Made by a program: the position numbers and the translations under genes. The notes under the pieces were generated by a model. It made no database searches. It saw only the letters and a list, made by a program, of their open reading frames with translations, and had not been told where the DNA came from. From an uncultured Acholeplasmatales bacterium (GTDB lineage Bacteria > Bacillota_I > Bacilli_A > Acholeplasmatales > UBA5453), in NCBI GenBank assembly GCA_927433595.1, contig CAKMJY010000097.1:1-44369 (forward strand): a DNA stretch of 44,369 bases, in the 5' to 3' direction. Positions within the stretch are counted from its first letter, which is position 1. Each line of letters starts with the position of its first letter. Positions 42,501-44,369 of this stretch are shown here, one piece after another.

Positions 42501-42528
42501 GTACAGTTCTAAACTGTACTTTTTTTTC
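42501..42528 (+). terminator. Terminator after pnuC
   Basis: Perfect stem GTACAGTT/AACTGTAC with a 3-nt loop and eight-T run. Confidence 0.92.
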
Positions 42529-42559
42529 AAATAAGGTTTAAAATGTAGCCTAATATAGG

Positions 42560-42568
42560 TGCTATAAT
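42560..42568 (+). promoter_or_regulatory. Extended -10 promoter of the acyltransferase-like gene
   Basis: TGCTATAAT, 31 bp before the ATG; no strong -35. Confidence 0.5.
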
Positions 42569-42599
42569 AACAGTAGATAAAAAATCAGGGAGTCTACCG

Positions 42600-43394
42600 A
42601 TGCTAACATTTAAACAATTACAACATGACATCTCATTACCAATCTACGTTAAGACCTATTTTAGAAATGTCAAAATAGATCAGGCGACATTAGATAAGTA
42701 TAAAACCCGGTTGACAAGTATGACGACTGCACCGCTTAGCTATCAATCACTCACTAAGCAATATAAAGACACTTTAGTGCAGTTATATGTCATGCTTTAT
42801 AGTGCACTAGAAACTTACAATATCTATCAGTCTAAAGGCATTGGTTACGATATATTTATCGACACGATGAAGGCTTTCACGCGCTTTATGTTAGAAACCA
42901 AAAAGAAAAGTGGTATCTATCAATTTGACCGAGGATTTTGGATTTATCGACAATTATCAGCTGTTTTGTTTAGATTAGGATCTTTAGAATATGAAATTGC
43001 TACACTAGAAGGCGAAGATGTCATTAGTATTCATATTCCTTCAGATGCCTTATTGACTAAGGATGCCATTGCTGAATCCTTAAATCAATCGAAAACCTTC
43101 TTTAAAGCATACTTTAACATTGAGGGTTACCGATATTACTGTAAGTCTTGGCTATTAAGTCCAAGGTTAAAAGACGTCTTAAACCCGGATGCACGATTAT
43201 TGATTTTCCAATCTTTTTTCGAAGACTACACTTTCTATGAAGATGACTTACAATGTCTTTATTGGGTATTTGATACGAGAGACCAGGATTTTTCAAAACT
43301 AAAGACAGAAACAACCTTACAAAAGAACTTAAAAGCCTACTTATTAAAAGGCAATAAGATAGGTTCTGCCAAAGCTTTTATAAAACCTTTCTAG
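42600..43394 (+). CDS. GNAT-like acyltransferase domain protein
   Basis: A 264-residue cytoplasmic protein. The C-terminal half matches the GNAT-like C-terminal acyltransferase family: YRQLSAVLFRLGSLEYEIATLEG, ISIHIPSDALLTKDAIAESLNQSKTFF, YYCKSWLLSPRLKDVLNPDARLLIFQSFFEDY. The helical N-terminal half (1-115) belongs to the same two-domain architecture. The substrate is unknown; the lone Ser/Asn/His positions do not identify it. GGGAG lies ten bases before the ATG. No recognised partner gene; the next genes are a methylglyoxal synthase and a cyclase-family gene. Confidence 0.7.
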   Translation: MLTFKQLQHDISLPIYVKTYFRNVKIDQATLDKYKTRLTSMTTAPLSYQSLTKQYKDTLVQLYVMLYSALETYNIYQSKGIGYDIFIDTMKAFTRFMLETKKKSGIYQFDRGFWIYRQLSAVLFRLGSLEYEIATLEGEDVISIHIPSDALLTKDAIAESLNQSKTFFKAYFNIEGYRYYCKSWLLSPRLKDVLNPDARLLIFQSFFEDYTFYEDDLQCLYWVFDTRDQDFSKLKTETTLQKNLKAYLLKGNKIGSAKAFIKPF

Positions 43395-43448
43395 ACTGAG
43401 TCTATATATTCATCAAGAAATATGCGATAATTTAAGTGGGTGATATAT

Positions 43449-43850
43449 ATGAGAGTAGCACTAATAGCACATGATAAGAAGAAACCTGAAATCATCGAAC
43501 TGGCTTTAAAATACAAACACGTATTAAAAGACCACACGTTATATGCGACAGGGACAACTGGTACCTTGGTTATGGGTGAAACACAATTACCAATCATCAG
43601 AATGAAATCTGGCCCACTTGGTGGGGACCAACAAATCGGTTCAATGGTAGCGGACCATCAGTTAGATTTGGTCATCTTTTTAAGAGACCCACTCACTGCA
43701 CAACCTCATGAACCAGATGTATCGGCTTTATTGAGGTTATGTGATGTGTTTTCAATACCACTCGCAACCAATAAAACCAGCGCCGAAATCATGCTAAAAG
43801 CATTAGAGAATAAACAAATCTTTAATCGCTTCCAACAAAACAAGGTATGA
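43449..43850 (+). CDS. mgsA: Methylglyoxal synthase
   Basis: A 133-residue cytosolic enzyme converting dihydroxyacetone phosphate to methylglyoxal and phosphate, an overflow bypass of lower glycolysis. Full family motifs: [23 protein letters not shown] (phosphate loop), [13 protein letters not shown] with catalytic Asp/Gly stretch, [26 protein letters not shown] (His/Asp) and [10 protein letters not shown]. The ATG at 43449 after GGGTGAT is preferred to the track's GTG at 43440. The stop codon overlaps the next start (ATGA), so it is coupled to the cyclase-family gene. Confidence 0.95.
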   Translation: MRVALIAHDKKKPEIIELALKYKHVLKDHTLYATGTTGTLVMGETQLPIIRMKSGPLGGDQQIGSMVADHQLDLVIFLRDPLTAQPHEPDVSALLRLCDVFSIPLATNKTSAEIMLKALENKQIFNRFQQNKV

Positions 43851-44356
43851 TATTAGACCTTACCAAAACCATTGTTGACCAAATGGCTGTCTACGATGGT
43901 GACCCTGAAGTGTCATTAAAACAAATCGCAGATATCACGCGTGATGGCTATCAAAATAGCCTATTAACCATAAACATGCACGCAGGCACGCACGTGGATG
44001 GGTTAGCGCACATGCTAGAAAACAAACCCATGATAAGCGAATACCCATTAGACCGCTTTATCGGTTTAGCACGGTATGTCAATGACAATGAAGCCTATAT
44101 CAACCATGGTGAATCGATTTTGGTTGTGAACATGCAGGATAGTAGTCTAAATAAAGCGTTTGTTGAATCGATCATAAAAACAAACATCCGGATGATTGTG
44201 ATTGAAAAAGATTCAATTGATCAACCGACTTATGACATACATAAATTATTGTTCTCACATGGGATCAAAAGCAGCTATGAATACGCTAGCAGAGGCCGAT
44301 GTCATCCTCGCTCTCGGCACAAGATTATCCGTGTTTGGCACCTTGCCACAATATGA
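43847..44356 (+). CDS. Cyclase family (kynurenine-formamidase-like) gene, broken at the 3' end
   Basis: The first 140 residues belong to the metal-dependent cyclase/formamidase family: [22 protein letters not shown], the metal motif [11 protein letters not shown] (about 45-55), and [24 protein letters not shown]. The family normally continues for about 55-70 more residues with 'ILIVENL'-type sequence. Here, from about 44258, homology stops and the ORF runs on in the wrong frame of a different gene (residues after 'HGI' look random and Arg/His-rich). It is therefore truncated, either in the genome by a deletion or in the assembly. Translation is coupled to mgsA by the ATGA overlap. Substrate unknown. 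Confidence 0.82.
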   Translation: MILDLTKTIVDQMAVYDGDPEVSLKQIADITRDGYQNSLLTINMHAGTHVDGLAHMLENKPMISEYPLDRFIGLARYVNDNEAYINHGESILVVNMQDSSLNKAFVESIIKTNIRMIVIEKDSIDQPTYDIHKLLFSHGIKSSYEYASRGRCHPRSRHKIIRVWHLATI

Positions 44357-44369
44357 TATCAATTACTTC
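44259..44369 (+). pseudogene. Fragment of a thiamine-diphosphate enzyme (sulfoacetaldehyde acetyltransferase/ALS-like), cut by window end
   Basis: In the frame shifted by one base relative to the cyclase ORF, the last 37 codons read [19 protein letters not shown], then [17 protein letters not shown]. This is the middle-domain stretch of TPP-dependent enzymes of the acetolactate-synthase superfamily, closest by eye to sulfoacetaldehyde acetyltransferase (Xsc). There is no start, and the upstream half of the enzyme is absent: the cyclase gene abuts it directly. It is an internal fragment, not a functional start. Confidence 0.75.

Noticed and set aside
1-44369. Use of TGA as Trp codon (Mycoplasma/Spiroplasma code)
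   Set aside because: Conserved Trp positions are TGG, several genes end in TGA and the only Trp tRNA has CCA.
1-44369. Insertion sequences, prophage or conjugative elements
   Set aside because: No transposase, integrase, recombinase or terminal repeats were found on either strand.

Overview
The window reads as chromosomal DNA of an Acholeplasma-like mollicute (Acholeplasmataceae or a close Izemoplasma-type relative). Support: low-GC DNA; many lipoproteins with a Cys lipobox and no outer-membrane or spore-coat operons; a phytoene/squalene-desaturase family enzyme typical of carotenoid-making acholeplasmas; and a standard genetic code, since Trp is TGG, TGA ends several genes and the only tRNA-Trp has anticodon CCA. 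That argues against Mycoplasma and Spiroplasma. The species cannot be named from sequence alone. Genes are dense and mostly short operons, nearly all closed by clear hairpin-plus-T-run terminators. Several promoters carry an extended -10 (TGnTATAAT) only 15-35 nt before the start codon.

Layout. 1-4.9 kb: a DEAD-box RNA helicase behind a long, terminator-like leader, an NhaC-type antiporter and a CotH-family lipoprotein. 4.9-8.2 kb (minus): a three-gene operon of an ECF-like sigma factor, its membrane anti-sigma factor with an RsgI-type ectodomain, and a lipoprotein carrying a second copy of that ectodomain. Divergent to it, across a dyad-rich 400-bp region, is a 1174-residue surface lipoprotein ending in a pectin-methylesterase domain. 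12.1-19.3 kb: HtpG, an ABC1/UbiB kinase-like protein followed directly by a CrtI/CrtN-family desaturase, small membrane proteins, and a diacylglycerol-kinase-family lipid kinase. 19.4-23.4 kb: an RND exporter and an overlapping tetR gene, with a perfect TetR-type operator just after the -10 box. 23.5-28.1 kb: a GNAT-like protein, tRNA-Thr, a seven-repeat RCC1 propeller lipoprotein, and a DUF3494 ice-binding-protein-like lipoprotein.

28.1-36.9 kb: a divergent HxlR regulator / NADPH-FMN reductase pair, a rhodanese, a degenerate NERD-like membrane protein, two MFS transporters, two overlapping flavoprotein genes, and a three-gene set in which every product starts with a zinc ribbon. 37-44.4 kb: DegV, SRAP peptidase, a cytoplasmic GH13 enzyme, tRNA-Gln/His/Trp, a two-TM protein, PnuC, a GNAT-like acyltransferase, methylglyoxal synthase and a cyclase-family gene.

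The cyclase reading frame breaks about 110 bp before the window end. There the DNA switches, in another frame, to a thiamine-diphosphate enzyme resembling sulfoacetaldehyde acetyltransferase, which suggests a deletion junction or a chimeric contig end. The most unusual biology is the sigma/RsgI-type three-gene cassette beside the pectinesterase-like surface protein, the ice-binding-like adhesin with its nested-palindrome leader, and the zinc-ribbon trio.
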